Assembly: GCA_963682175.1 (NCBI GenBank)
Contig: OY821784.1
Location: 33,709,621 to 33,773,620, forward strand
Source: Triglochin maritima
Taxonomy: Eukaryota > Streptophyta > Magnoliopsida > Alismatales > Juncaginaceae
Direction: 5' to 3'
DNA length: 64,000 bases
Shown: one piece after another, positions 22,773 through 36,393 of the stretch
How positions within the stretch are numbered: position 1 is the stretch's first letter
Layout of the letters: every line of letters starts with the position of its first letter
Notes under the pieces: model-generated
What the model saw: only the letters and a program-made list of their open reading frames with translations
What the model was told of the DNA's origin: nothing
The model's database searches: none
Translations under genes and position numbers: made by a program

Positions 22773-24942
22773 TGTTAGAACCCAAACCTAGATTAGGGTT
22801 AAACTTGGATTAGTGGTGGTTTAGTGAGGGGGTTTGCATGGGAAGTTGGTGACGAACAGTAGATGCTTGGGGAAGAGGCGTGCTACAGTGGCCTGGTGAT
22901 GGGTGAGAGGTGTAGTGTGGCGTGCACTGTAGCGAGGAGATGGGTTTTAAGGGTTGTCGTTCTTTTCTTCTTCCTTTTTTCTTCTCCTTCCTTTCCCTCA
23001 CTCCTTCCTTTCCTTTGCTGTTGCGTGTGTGTTGGTGGAGCAGCTGCGGAGGCGTCGGGCGAGGAAGGTGATCGTGCGGGAGAGGCGCGGCGCGTGATCG
23101 AAGTTTACCGGAGGCGACGTGCGTGAGCGAGCTCCGGCGTTTCGTCATCGTTCGTTGAGGTATGCCGTCTCATTAGTGTGGTTTTCTTGCTACCCAAGTG
23201 TGGGGGAAGTGTTGGTCGGTCGGGGAGGGGTCGGAGACCTCTCCGGCGACGTGTTTCTTCGTAAAACCTCGGCTGACGCGAGGTTGAAGACGACCAACGG
23301 TCGACCGGTCCCTTCGGGCGGTCGACCGAGTGTACTATTTTACCCGACTTTAACCTTCACCGGTCGGACGATGCCTTGTGGCGGTCGACCAGTAGTGCGT
23401 ATTTGCTGGTGAGTTGGGACTGCCTGTTGTGTTTCGGTCGACCGGGGTCTTGTGTTCGGTCGACCGGAACTTAAGTGTACTGGATTTTATTGCATGCATG
23501 TTCGACCGATTGTTGGTTGCGTTCGACCGTTTTATGACGTAGAATGCTAGGTTGACCCTGTAAGATTTCAGTCGATCGATAGATCTGATTTTTGATGTTG
23601 ACCAGACTTCGGATTTTGACCTCGTTCGGTCGACCGGTTTTAGACCTTTGTTCGACCGTTGGGGGTTCTGTTGTGAGCGCAGCGGTAAACCATTTTAGGA
23701 GTACGGTCGACCGATTCCTCTCTGGAACCGGTCGACCGAATCACCTCTTCCGGTCGACCGTTTGGGCCCAGGACAGAATTCCTGGTTTCCTTTTTGAATG
23801 CCAACTTTGTCCACGGAAACCCGTGTCCTCGCCTTGTGCGTGAGCCAGGAGGTGACGGTGGGCGCGTGATGCGTGCCTGCCCAGGGACCGCCGTTGGGAA
23901 GAGTGTGGGTGTTCGGGACGCGTCACCTCCGTGTATGGAGCGTGACTAATGTGATGGAGTGATTGGACTTATTGTAGTATAGCAGGCCTGAGGGATCGCG
24001 GATCCCAGTGTTGATGTTTGTGCGGGCACGCAACTGGCGTTGGGTGAGGTGACTACCGGCCCACGGGCTACGGAGGTCGCTGCCCTGCTTTTATAGCGGC
24101 GCGGTTGGTGTTTGCGGCTCGAGGAGCCTGATGACCTGGCAGACTTCGGTCTGGACCGTCCGATGTTGTGTTGGACGTTGTGATGGGCCACCGAGGCTGT
24201 GCCGGTGATGCCGCCGAGGTTGTGCCGGCGATGATGATTTGTTGGGCCGAGGCTGTTCCGGCTATGTTGTTTTTCTCAGCTGGGCACCTACCGAGATGTT
24301 GTCGTTATACCTTCCGGGCGACGGCCCCGTTGGTCCCTGTGGCTCCGACCATTGAGATTTGCAGATCTGTATTCTATCGGCGCGCAGGCGTGACAGAGGC
24401 TCCCTGCCGAACCCTTGAGTAGTGTAGCTGCGTGTGGGGGGTGCGATGTCGCGTGCTGTAAGGCTGCATGTGCCTACAGTAGGTCTCCTCGGGAGACTCG
24501 TTGTTGACTGTCTGACTGATGTCCTGTTTTACCCCTCGGGGGAACTGTTTTCCATTTCTGTCGATGCCATGACATGCTACTAGTATGATAGGTTCATTGT
24601 GTAATGCATGCATATATAGGTGAGTTAGCATACGGGGTTTCCTTCTGGAAACTCAGACATTGTTGTTACATCTTTTTCAGGACCGCAGTAGGTCCAATGG
24701 GGGTGGTGATCGGCGGGCGCGCGTATTTGGAGTCGGATCCTCTAGTCGGACCACTGAGGTCAACATGATTACGTTTATCTTCCTTTGTCGTTTTGTTGTA
24801 ATCATGTATTCATTTTGGCAAACTCTGATGTATTCTGGTGCACCGCTATTTGTTTATGAGAAGTAACAGTCCCGCCTTTGATTATTGTGCTCTTTGTCTT
24901 AATTATGAATTTTTAAATTTTCCGCTGTATCGGGATGTTACA
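22773..24942 (+). repeat. 5' LTR of the chromovirus
   Basis: 2170 bp. Includes CGG-N4-CCG pairs (23435 and 23457, 22 bp; 23704, 23729 and 23751), followed by GC-rich repeats built on CCGATGTTGTG and GCCGGCGATG, and a T-rich end. Open frames in the GC-rich part are not conserved between LTR copies and are not genes. Confidence 0.92.
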
Positions 24943-24945
24943 ATT

Positions 24946-24957
24946 TGGTATCAGAGC
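24946..24957 (+). promoter_or_regulatory. Primer-binding site complementary to initiator tRNA-Met
   Basis: TGGTATCAGAGC, three bases after the 5' LTR end; the standard plant iMet primer site for reverse transcription. Confidence 0.92.
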
Positions 24958-25068
24958 GGTCGATTCCTATGCGGTTCCCAATGAAATCACCCTTGTAGTA
25001 ATAGGACGCATGCATTTTATCTTTTAACATGCATACATGGCTGAAGTTGTGATTGTTTCTTCTCTCAG

Positions 25069-28000
25069 ATGGCACCTAGGCGCGTGAGGAGTTCTCCACG
25101 CGATCGTGATCCCAGTGACGACACTTCTGGTGCTCATTGGGACAGGTTGGGCGAGTTTCTGGAGCGTCAGGCAGCTCAGAGCGCCCAGGGAGGAGTGGGA
25201 GCTGAGCACGATCAGTTCATGCGTCAGCACCCGCCGACTTTTGATGGCAGGAGGGCCCCAGAGGTTGCGGAGGACTGGATTTTCAGGATGGAGAAGATCT
25301 TCCGCGCTATTGGAGTAGCACCTGAGAGGATGGTGGAGCTGGCCACCTATGTGTTCGATGGCGAGGCTGCCAACTGGTGGAGGTCCACGTCCACAGTTCT
25401 GTTTGATGACCGTGCAGATGTCAGCTGGGAGGAGTTCTTGGAGGTGTTCCACGAGCAGTACTTCCCCCAACATGTCAGGGATCAGAAGAGGGAGGAGTTC
25501 ATGTCGCTGGAGCAGAGGGAGATGACTCTGGCGAGCTACATCAGCAGGTTCAACGCTTTGGAGCGTTACTGCTCAGAGATCTGTGTGACCCCAGAGCTGA
25601 GGGCGAGGAAGTTCGTGAAGGGACTGAGGCAGCCGCTTCGTTCTCGGGTGGTCAACAGCATGCCGCGGACCCTTGCTGATGCGGTGAAGCATGCTACGAT
25701 CATCGAGCAGGACCAGAGGGAGTGTATTCAGGAGGCGCGGAAGGCGCCAGTGAGCACCGATAGCCGTGCAGCCGGTCGTGGAGCAGGGAACCCAGGCAAG
25801 AGGCCCAGGTTCGATGGAGGAGGAGCACGTCAGTCTGGAGCGTGCACATACTGCGGGAGGTTCCATCCAGGACAGGAGTGTCCCCGTCGGACTGGAGCGT
25901 GCATGGGTTGCGGTCAGATGGGGCATTTCGTCCGTGATTGTCCGCAGAGGCAGGGAGAGCCGAGCAGGAGGCCAGGACCACCAGCAGTAGGCAGAGGCGG
26001 AGGCGGCCGATCAGTTGTTTCACCGGGCCAGGGCAGGAAGACCGGGCGAGTCTTCACTCTCCAGGCTGAGGAGGCGAGGGACTCCAACACCGTCGTGGAA
26101 GGTACGCTTTCAGTTTCTGGTTCAGTAGCGCGTGTGTTGTTTGATTGCGGCGCCACTCACTCCTTCATTTCGGAGAAGTTTGCTGGCGAGTTGGGTCGGA
26201 CCCCTGTGCTGCTGACTGATGTTTTGGAGGTCAGCACGCCCATGGGTGAGGTGGGCACTGTGGGGAGCTTTTTTTTCCCCGGCACCACAGTTGCTTCGGG
26301 AGACCACGATTTTCCGGCAGATCTGGTCTTGTTACCGATGGTGGACTTCAACGTCATACTGGGGATGGACTGGCTGTCACAGTACGACGTGCGGGTCTTT
26401 TGCCGTGAGAAGAAGATCCTGATTCCGATGGAGGGCTTGCCAGATGTTCTGATCAGAGGTGCCAGGAGCAGAGGGGGTCGTCTGATTGTGTCTGCGGTTA
26501 AGGCACAGAGGCTGATACAACAGGGATGCAGAGCGTTTGTGGCCACGCTGGTAGTTCCTGATCCTGAGACGAGGAGGCTGGAGGACATAGAGATTGTGCA
26601 GGAGTTTCCAGATGTGTTTCCAGCAGAGATTCCAGCGTTACCGCCGCACCGAGAGATCGAGTTCGGCATCGAGTTGGTAGCGGGTACGACACATCAGTCG
26701 AAGGCACCGTATCGTATGGCACCTGCTGAGTTGACAGAGCTGAAGAAGCAGTTGCAGGAATTGATGGAGTCCGGGTTCATTCGACCGAGTGTTTCTCCAT
26801 GGGGAGCGCCTGTGCTCTTCGTGAAGAAGAAGGATGGGTCGTTGCGGATGTGCATCGACTACAGGATACTGAATAAGGTTACCGTTCAGAACCGGTACCC
26901 TTTGCCCAGGATTGATGATTTGTTCGATCAGTTGCAGACGGCGAGAGTGTTCTCGAAGATCGATCTGCGTTCGGGTTATCACCAGTTGCGGATCAGGGAG
27001 GCAAATGTTCAGAAGACAGCCTTCAAGACGCGGTACGGCCACTACGAGTTCTTGGTGATGCCATTTGGAGTGACGAATGCACCTGCAGCATTCATGGATT
27101 TGATGAATAGGACCTTCCAGCCGTACCTTGACAGATTTGTCGTGGTATTCGTGGGTGACATCTTGGTATACTCGCCTGACAGGGAGCAGCATCGAGAGCA
27201 CCTGAGGATTGTGCTTGGCATCTTGAGGGATCAGCAGCTTTATGCCAAGTACACGAAGTGTGAGTTTTGGTTGGATCAGGTGGCTTTTCTGGGGCATATT
27301 GTGTCAGCGGATGGGATATCGGTGGATCCAGCGAAGGTCGAGGTTGTGACTCAGTGGAGAGCCCCGACGAGCGTCACGGAGATCCGGAGTTTCGTAGGTC
27401 TGGCAGGGTATTACAGGCGGTTTATCCAGGATTTCTCCAGACTTGCATCGCCGCTGACAGCGTTGACGCAGAAGGGCGTCAAGTTCGTTTGGTCCCAGAA
27501 GTGCGAGGACAGCTTCCAGGAGCTGAAGAGGCGATTGACGACAACACCTGTTCTGACTCTACCGAGTGGCAGTGGCGGCTTTGTGATATACAGCGATGCA
27601 TCAGGGATTGGTTTGGGCTGTGTTCTGATGCAACACGGGAAGGTAGTCGCGTACGCTTCGAGGCAGCTGAAGGTGCACGAGAAGAACTACCCTACTCATG
27701 ATCTGGAGTTGGCGACGGTAGTTCATGCGTTGAAGACCTGGCGGCACTATCTGTATGGCGAGCAGTTCGAGGTCTTCACCGATCATCAGAGTCTGAAGTA
27801 CTTGTTCTCGCAGAAGGAGCTGAATATGAGGCAGCGCAGATGGCTTGAGTTCATTAAGGACTACGACTTCATCATTTCCTATCATCCGGGGAAGGCGAAT
27901 TCGGTTGCAGACGCGCTGAGCAGGAAGGTGGAGGTTTCTGTTGCGAGTCTGTGCATCCAGGAGTGGAGGCTACTCGAGGCTTTGTCAGAGTGGAGACCGT

Positions 28001-29490
28001 TCACAGAGGGTACAGAGGGAGCAGTGATTGCTGGGCTTCGGGTGGAGCCGCAGACTGTCTCACGGTTGGTTCAGGCTCAGCAGGGGGATGATGAGTTAGC
28101 TGGTCTGCTACAGTTAGCTTCCAGATATGGATCAGATTTCAGTGTGGGGGTTGATGGTGGTCTGAGGTTTAGGAGTCGGATCTGGGTGCCGAAGTTCGAT
28201 GGGCTGAGAGATGACATCATGGAGGAGGCACACAGAGCTAGATACACCATTCATCCGGGGAGCACGAAGATGTATAAGGACCTGCAGTGGAACTTCTGGT
28301 GGAAGGGCATGAAGAGGGACATTGCAGAGTTCGTGGAGCGATGCTTGGTCTGTCAGCATGTGAAGATTGAGCATCAGAGGCCAGTAGGACCGATGCAGTG
28401 TATTGAGCTTCCTGAGTGGAAGTGGGAGAACGTGACTATGAATTTTGTCACGGGACTGCCGAAGACGAGGAGATTCCACGACGCGATTTGGGTGATAGTC
28501 GATCGACTGACCAAGTCGGCACACTTCTTAGCGATCAGGACCACGTTGCCTTTGGAGGGTCTGGCTAAGTTGTACGTGGAGGAGATAGTCAGGTTGCATG
28601 GAGTGCCAGTGAGCATCATCTCCGATCGAGATCCTCGATTCACTTCCAGATTTTGGGGGAGTCTGCAGCAGGCTTTGGGGACACGTCTGAGGTTCAGTAC
28701 AGCGTTTCATCCGCAGACCGATGGTCAGTCAGAGAGGACGATTTAGACCTTGGAGGATATGCTGAGAGCATGTACACTGGATTGGGCAGGGCAGTGGGAT
28801 GAGCACTTGCTGCTGATAGAGTTCGCCTACAACAACAGCTACCACTCGAGTATTGGGATGACACCGTACGAGGCGTTGTACGGGAGGCCTTGCAGATCGC
28901 CGGTATGTTGGAGTGAAGTGGGCGAGAGGCAGTTAGTTGGGCCAGAGATCGTGCAGATGTATGCAGAGAAGGTGGATGTGATCAGGAGGAGACTGACCAC
29001 AGCGCAGAGCAGGCAGAAGAGTTATGCAGATCGACGCAGACGAGTGCTGAGTTTCGAGGTGGGCGACCATGTGTTTCTGAAGATTTCCCTAGCTCGAGGT
29101 GTGATGAGGTTTGGGAAGAAGGGGAAGCTCAGTCCGAGATATGTTGGACCGTTTGAGATCCTCGACCGAGTTGGAGAGGTTGCCTACCGGATTGCATTGC
29201 CACCGCAGTTTTCGGGTCTGCATGATGTCTTCCATGTGTCGATGTTGAGGAAGTATGTGGCAGATCCGTCGCACGTTATTGAGATAGCAGTGCCAGAGAT
29301 TCAGCAGGACTTGTCGCTCGAGGAGAGGCCAGTCGAGATTGTTGATCGCATGGATCACCAGCTCAGGAGGAGGACCATTCCGATGGTGAAGGTCAGGTGG
29401 CAGCATCACAGCGAGCGCGAGGCCACTTGGGAGATCGAGGAGGATGTCAGAAGACAGTATCCAGAGCTTTTCGGTGAGTGTTTGCTTTGA
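25069..29490 (+). pseudogene. Chromovirus Gag-Pol polyprotein, one stop codon and two catalytic substitutions
   Basis: A single frame of 1474 codons, broken by TAG at 28744-28746. Gag occupies about residues 30-230. The zinc knuckle [14 protein letters not shown] begins at 278. Protease has DCGATHSF at D359. Reverse transcriptase about 560-730 has the usual [13 protein letters not shown] and [12 protein letters not shown], but its catalytic box reads FVGD where the family has an Asp-Asp pair, with Gly at 696. RNase H has YSDASG at D843. Integrase has the zinc motif H..H..CLVC. Its first catalytic aspartate is Asn at 1125 ([10 protein letters not shown]), while D1186 and E1222 keep DD35E spacing. 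The stop falls four codons after that Glu. The C-terminus is a chromodomain (about VKVRWQHHSEREATWE), placing it with Tekay/Del chromoviruses, whose integrases target modified chromatin. Three independent defects mean this copy cannot transpose alone. Confidence 0.93.
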
Positions 29491-29510
29491 TTTCGGGACG
29501 AAATCCTTTT

Positions 29511-29523
29511 AAGTTGGGTGGAT
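29511..29523 (+). promoter_or_regulatory. Degenerate polypurine tract
   Basis: AAGTTGGGTGGAT directly abuts the 3' LTR start at 29524; position fits a plus-strand primer tract, although it is interrupted by pyrimidines. Confidence 0.65.
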
Positions 29524-31496
29524 TGTTAGAACCCAAACCTAGATTAGGGTTAAACTTGGATTAATGGTGGTTTAGTGAGGGGGTTTGCATGGGAAGTTGG
29601 TGACGAACAGTAGATGCTTGGGGAAGAGGCGTGCTACAGTGGCCTGGTGATGGGTGAGAGGTGTAGTGTGGCATGCACTGTAGCGAGGAGATGGGTTTTA
29701 AGGGTTGTCGTTCTTTTCTTCTTCCTTTTTTCTTCTCCTTCCTTTCCCTCACTCCTTCCTTTCCTTTGCTGTTGCGTGCGTGTTGGTGGAGCAGCTGCGG
29801 AGGCGTCGGGCGAGGAAGGTGATCGTGCGGGAGAGGCGCGGCGCGTGATCGAAGTTTACCAGAGGCGACGTGCGTGAGCGAGCTCTGGCGTTTCGTCGTC
29901 GTTCGTTGAGGTATGCCGTCTCATTAGTGTGGTTTTCTTGCTCCCCATGTGTGGGGGAGGTGTTGGTCGGTCGGGGAGGGGTCGGAGACCTCTCCGGCGA
30001 CGTGTTTCTTCGTAAAACCTCGGCTGGTGCGAGGTTGAAGACGACCAACGGTCGTCCGGTCCCTTCGGGCGGTCGACCGAGTGTACTGTTTTACCCAACT
30101 TTAACCTTCACCGGTCGGACGATGCCTTGTGGCGGTCGACCGGTATTGCGTATTTGCTGGTGAGTTGGGACTGCCTGTTGTGTTTCGGTCGACCGGGGTC
30201 TTGTGTTCGGTCGATCAGAACTTAAGTGTACTGGATTTTATTGCATGCATGTTCAACCGATTGTTGGTTGCGTTCGACCGTTTTATGACGTAGAATGCTA
30301 GGTTGACCCTGTAGGATTTCGGTCGACCGGGACCCCTAAGTCGGTCGACCGATAGATCCGATTTTTGATGTTGACCAGACTCTGGATTTTGACCTCGTTC
30401 GGTCAACCGGTTTTAGACCTTTGTTCGACCGTTGGGGGGTTCTGTTGTGAGCGCAGCGGTAGACCGTTTTAGGAGTACGGTCGACCGATTCCTCTCTGGA
30501 ACCGGTCGACCGAATCACCTCTTCCGGTCGACCGTTTGGGCCCAGGACAGAATTCCTGGTTTCCTTTTTGAATGCCAACTTTGTCCACGGAAACCCGTGT
30601 CCTCGCCTTGTGCGTGAGCCGGGAGGTGACGGTGGGCGCGTGATGCGTGCCTGCCCAGGGACCGCCGTTGGGAAGAGTGTGGGTGTTCGGGACGCGTCAC
30701 CTCCGTGTATGGAGCGTGACTAATGTGATGGATTGATTGGACTTATTGTAGTATAGCAGGCCTGAGGGATCGTGGATCCCAGTGTTAATGTTTGTGCGGG
30801 CACGCAACTGGCGTTGGGTGAGGTGACAACCGGCCCACGGGCTACGGAGGTTGCTGCCCTGCTTTTATAGCGGCGCGGTTGGTGTTTGCAGCTCGAGGAG
30901 CCTGATGACCTGGCAGACTTCGGTCTGGACCGTCCGATGTTGTGCCGGACGTTGTGATGGGCCACCGAGGCTGTGCCGGTGATGCCGCCAAGGTTGTGCC
31001 GGCGATGATGATTTGTTGGGCCGAGGCTGTTCCGGCTATGTTGTTTTCCTCGGCTGGCCACCTACCGAGATGTTGTTGTTATACCTTTCGGGCGACGGCC
31101 CCGTTGGTCCCTGTGGCTCCGACCACTGAGATTTGCAGATCTGTATTCTATCGGCGCGCAGGCGTGACAGAGGCTCCCTGCCGAACCCTTGAGTAGTGTA
31201 GCTGCGTGTGGGGGGTGCGATGTCGCGTGCTGTAAGGCTGCATGTGCCTACAGTAGGTCTCCTCGGGAGACTCGTTGTTGACTGTCGGACTGATGTCCTA
31301 TTTTACCCCTCGGGGGAACTGTTTTCCATTTCTGTCGATGTCATGACATGCTACTAGTATGATAGGTTCATTGTGTAATGCATGCATATATAGGTGAGTT
31401 GGCATACGGGGTTTCCTTCTGGAAACTCAGGCATTGTTGTTGCATCTTTTTCAGGACCGCTGTAGGTCCAGTGGGGTGTTGATCGGCGGGCGCGCG
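29524..31496 (+). repeat. 3' LTR of the chromovirus, left part
   Basis: Matches the 5' LTR from 22773 on with scattered substitutions. It keeps a CGG-N4-CCG pair at 30320 and 30342 (22 bp) that the 5' LTR has lost through a ~22-bp deletion. It stops in GGGCGCGCG, where the nested element enters. Confidence 0.92.
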
Positions 31497-32726
31497 TGAT
31501 GAGAATTAAAATTTATACCGCAAGTGCACGGCGTCAATGAAGACGTGGCAAATACGGGTCGAACACAAGGAGGGAGAGATTCTGTTTTTAGTGTGATTTC
31601 GATTGGAGAAAAGAAGGAGAGAAGAATTAAGTTGGTTTTGAGATTTTTGGGTTTTAATTATTTAAAGCAAGAAACAAGAACAAATAAAACTAAAACAAGA
31701 ACAAAGAGATGAATTCCGTCGGGTGGAGGTTTAGATTTAAGGTTTAGATTAGAGAATTCAGAAACTTATAATAAATCATATTAGTTATGAAGCATTACAT
31801 GATAAATGATTTAACATAAACTCAAGTAATCAAAATAGACTAATACGAACTTAAAATAATAACATTTATTCGTCTTCTCTTCACCCTAAATCCGTCACCT
31901 CCACCATTTGGAAAGAGTTAGAAACTCATGGAGGGAGGAAGAAGGGGTCCTTGAGACATTACAAAAGAAAACTAAAAGTAAGAAATAAAAGACAGAATTT
32001 TATTAATGAGAAGAAGATTACAAAACTAAGATTAAGAATAAAAACTACCACCAAAGACTAAGGACCCTTCTAACATCGTTCTCGGGTCTATTTATAGTTG
32101 CTACAAGGGATCTAGGTATAATATTGGAAAGTACACGTGTCCAGACACGACTGGACGAAATTGGAGCACACGGATCGAAGCTTGGGCGGCGGAAACGCCG
32201 CATATTGCATGTGTGGTGCGACGGAAACGCCGCACAATCTGGCCTGATTTTGTCCGGATTTTGGTTGAATGTTTATGGTATGATTTGATCCTTCTTTGCG
32301 CGTCTGGATTGATTCTTTCCATTCTTTTGAACTCCGGATTAATTCCTTCACATATTTGGAGATATACATTGATTTTTCTATATATTTTCTCCAAGAGAAT
32401 AAAAGCTACTCGTGATTTGCAATTAGGTCCTTGACTTTTTGCAGTTAAGTCCCTGGTTACTTTTGTGCTTATGTCCTTGTTCTTTTTGCAATTAGGACTT
32501 GAATGCTTCTATGCTTGGATACATTTCCATTTGTACCCCGATAAACTTGAACTTGGTCTTTATGATAGAAATGAATCTTTTGCACGCGTTTATGCTCGGG
32601 ATGTGGGTAAATTGCATTCAGGTCCCTGTATTCTGTAAATAAGACTAAACACATAACTTAGTAGCATTTATTGATGTAAAAGTAATCTAAATGAAAGACA
32701 TATGATGCAATGTATGCAATGCATCA
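31497..32726 (-). repeat. LTR of the TR-GAG element (3' LTR in its own orientation)
   Basis: 1230 bp, TG...CA ends. Differences seen against the other copy include A/T near 31865, A/C near 31910 and A/G near 32222. A PPT-like AGGTGTGGGGGTATT on the minus strand adjoins it at 32727-32741. Confidence 0.93.
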
Positions 32727-33840
32727 AATACCCCCACACCTAGATTTTGCTAGTCCCTAGCAACACAGAAGATACGAAAAATAAAAACAGGGAAATCCTA
32801 ACTCACTTTCGTAGGAATCACGGTTGCACTTAGCATGTGCAACAAGCCTTTAAACCTCCTTGTTGCCAAGGGGGAGGAGTTTTGTCTCCTGAGGGTTTTC
32901 AGCGGATATACCCACAAAATCCTGAATCAACATTTCATTCATAGTTCTCAATATCCCTACCTCGACCATATACATCTCACTAAGAATTTTTGCATGCTCA
33001 TTATATAAATCTAACTCATTAAAAATATGACTTGGTCTTTGTTCCTCCAACATTCACACCACTAACCCTTCTACACATGTTTATCACTTGAATTATTTTG
33101 CACGCCTCCTCTGGTGGTGAAGTATCATTTGGATCAACCATGGCATGGATCATTCTTTTAGCTTTGGGCTTTGAGTATCTTTAAAGTATTTTTTTCTTTT
33201 TCCGTGATTCAACACATTTGCTTTTTCTTTTTGACACTTATACCCTTTTTGCATTTGTGTAGCGAGTTTGGTCGATAATCCCGAGCTGGAAGACTCAAGT
33301 TACCGGGTTTTAAGATACCCCTATGGACCAGTGACTCAAAGGCTTGAGCTTTTGTAATCATTTTGCAAAATGTGTTTTCTTCACTTTATTCTTTTATTTT
33401 ATTTTCCTCAAGGCTTAATTGCTATTAGAAGTCCACACTTCCTGGTGTATTTTCCTCAACCTCTGCTTTTTATCAACCACTTCAAATATTTGATTCATCC
33501 AATTTAAGTGCATACATGTCTTAAAGGGCAATGTGTTATTTCTTTAGAACTTAGATTTATGTCACAATTTCTACAAGCAAAACTATATAATAAGGAACAA
33601 AAACTCAATGCAATTTGTACACAGATTTTGGAAGTTCAGTCTTAAGCTATGTCATTGAACATTGATTTTTTTTTATTTTTTTTTTATTTTTTTAATAGAA
33701 GAAAACAAACAAATAGATATATACATAGATAACCACCCCCCACACCTAAATCATGCATTGTCCTCAATGTATGCATAGATAAAATAAATGTACTTATTAC
33801 CTGAGTCGGCTTGCGGTAGAGGGGTTGAGTTTGCTCAGAG
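32727..33840 (-). other. Non-coding 3' part of the TR-GAG interior
   Basis: AT-rich with a poly-A/T stretch near 33668. No reverse transcriptase or integrase motifs were seen on either strand. Small open frames are not family members. Confidence 0.6.
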
Positions 33841-36393
33841 TCAACCGTAATCAGAACTGGATTGAACGACACCATATTGGTGCATGTATCCAGTTGAATT
33901 GCTCCCCATGTTGACTTGAGGAAAAGATTCCACTCTTCTCACTTGAATTGGTTCGCTTATTTGCTCGAGTGATGGTGGTTGAGTAAATGAATCACTCCCT
34001 TTTTTCTTACTTCCTTTTTGCTTATGTGATGATTTATTTGATTCAGGATTCTGATAAATACGTGCTCTCATCACAACATCACTTGGGTTGCATATTATTT
34101 CTGGCTCATTATCAATATGGAAGATATTAAATTCTGCTTTTAAGTTCCCGAAAGATAATTGCATGAGCCCATTTCGACAGTTTATTAATGCTTCCGAAGT
34201 GGCTAAAAAGGGTCTACCTAGAATTACAGGGATTTGTCGATTAGGATTTACAACAGGTTCAGTATCAAGTACGACAAAATCCACTGGATAAATGAAGTCA
34301 CCAACCTTAATCAAAACGTCCTCTACTATACCTCTCGGTTTCTTAACAGAACAATCAGCGAATTGGAGGGTTGTTTTAGAGGGTTTCAGTGGACCAAGGT
34401 TGAGTTGCTCGTAGACCGAAAATGGGAGTAAGTTAACGCTTGCACCTAGGTCTAGAAGGGCTTTATTGATAAAGGTATCTCCTATTGAACATGAAATTGT
34501 GGGACACCCAGGGTCCTTATATTTTATAGGAGATGTGTTGGAAAGAATAGAGCATATGTTTGCAGTTAAGAATGCCTTCTTTGGTACATTCGTTTTTCTC
34601 TTTTTAGTGCACAAATCTTTCAAGAATTTAGCATAAGCAGGTATTTGTTGAATCATATCTAAGAGTGGAATATTCACCTTAACTTGCTTAAATACTTCTA
34701 AGATTTTCTCCATTTGTGCACTTGAGCTCTTCTTGAGTCTATTGGGAAATGGGGCTTTAGGAACATAGACTCGCTCAGGTTCAGGTTGAGCTATGGGTTC
34801 AGGTTGTGTAGGTGGGTTGGGCTTTTCAATTTGGACGTCAGGTTCAATGGTCAGGTCATATGTGGTTGCTTGATGGCTAGATTGATTAGACATTCTAGGG
34901 TTTACCACATTGTTATCAACTTGTCGTCCGGACCGTAATGACACTACTGCATTGATTTGTTGGAACGGTCCTTCCTCATTAACCATTTGAACCGGTCTGG
35001 GGTTGTTATTTCCTGAGGGTGGTTGATAAGATTGATATTGATTATTAGTTCTTGGGTTCACCTCAGGTTGACTTGGAAATTGACCCTTTTCTCTTTCACC
35101 TACTATTTGCGCTAATTGGCTGACTTGTGTCTCTAGCCTTTGGAATGATTGGTTGGTTGTTTGTATAAAAGTTTTCATTAAATTTTCCAAGTTTGTCAAC
35201 CTAACTTCATGATTTCCATTGTTATTACCCCCAGATGATGTATTATTTTGGTTATATGGGTTTGGTTGTTGTCTAGGAGGTTGACATTGTTGGTTCCACG
35301 AAAAATTGGGATGATTACGCCAACCCGGGTTGTAGGTTGATGCATAAGGATCATTTCTAGAATGGTTAAACGTGGCATTAACATGTTCCAAGTCTACACA
35401 GTCCTCCATTAAATGACCAGTCTGACCACATCTAGAGCAAGGGGTAGAGGATGCTTGTCGGGTTTGGTTTTGCAGCTCTAAACTTTCCATTCTGCGCATA
35501 AGGGTGGCTAGTTTTGCCTCAGCCGCTATGTTAGCATCTATAGCTAAGACACCTGGTCGGGGTTGACTTGCTATTCTAGATCCAATACTCGGGTTGATGG
35601 GTGTTCTAGCATTGTCCCATTGCATACTGTTTTCAGCTAAATCCTCAAGAAAAGTCCAGGCATCATTTTCGTTTTTCGACATGAAATTCCATTGGCTCAC
35701 AGATTCTAGCATAACTCTAGATGTGGGTGTCAATCCCTCATAAATAATTTAGCATAATTGCCATTTTGGAATTCCGTGATGAGGGCATTGGGTCAGTACA
35801 CTTTTAAATCTTTCAAGATAGGAATAGAACGGCTCGCTCTCAGACTGAACGAATGCAACAATTTCATTCCTAATCTTCATAGTCTTATGGTTGGGGAAAT
35901 ATTTTTTTAGAAATACTTGAACAAACTCAGCCCAACTCCTAATAGATCTTTCGGCTAGACTATATAGCCATTTCTTAGTGTCGTCCTTCAGTGCTAGAGG
36001 CACGAATTTCAGACGCACTGCCTCCTCAGGGATATGCTGGTATTGCATAAGAGAGCAGATTTCCTCAAATTCTCTAAGGAAGAGATATGGATCTTCCCTA
36101 CAGGTGAACTTAGGCAGCATACTCATGTATTGTGCCTTAAGTTCGAAATCGCGACCCGGTATGGTGGGCATGACGATGCACGATGGCTGAGCAGCCATCG
36201 TTGGGTAGCACTGATCCCTCAGAGTCGTAGGCGGGTTCACAACATTCTCACCCATTAGATCCGGGTGAGGTGGTGCAACAGATGGATTGGGGTTAAGCTC
36301 CAGACTGGAATCTAGATGAACTCGTGAGAGTCGATTACTCAAGTCCCGAATCCAAATCTGAGTGCACCGGGTTGAATCAATTTTTGAATTCAA
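33841..36393 (-). pseudogene. Athila-like Gag-protease with one in-frame stop
   Basis: One frame from 36393 down to 33841, interrupted by TAA at 35751-35749 where the context PKWQLC..IIYEGL suggests a Gln codon was mutated. The frame has no ATG at its 5' end; the first ATG is at 36255 (MGENVVNPP). The first part is a retrotransposon Gag core (WAEFVQVFLKKYFPNHKT, FYSYLERFKSVL). After the stop come a CCHC knuckle, CSRCGQTGHLMEDC, a Gln/Asn-rich stretch, a proline-rich linker, and an aspartic protease with LLDLGASVNLLP and VILGRPFLATS. The stop separates Gag core from knuckle and protease. No polymerase follows. Whether the stop is private to this copy is unknown. Confidence 0.88.

Noticed and set aside
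22810..23148. Open frames on both strands at the start of the chromovirus LTR
   Set aside because: Present identically at 29.56-29.88 kb because they are LTR sequence; CT-rich leader, not coding.
33668..33875. Poly-A/T tract near 33668 as end of a LINE or SINE
   Set aside because: It lies within the non-coding 3' part of the TR-GAG interior and there is no associated LINE coding sequence or target duplication.
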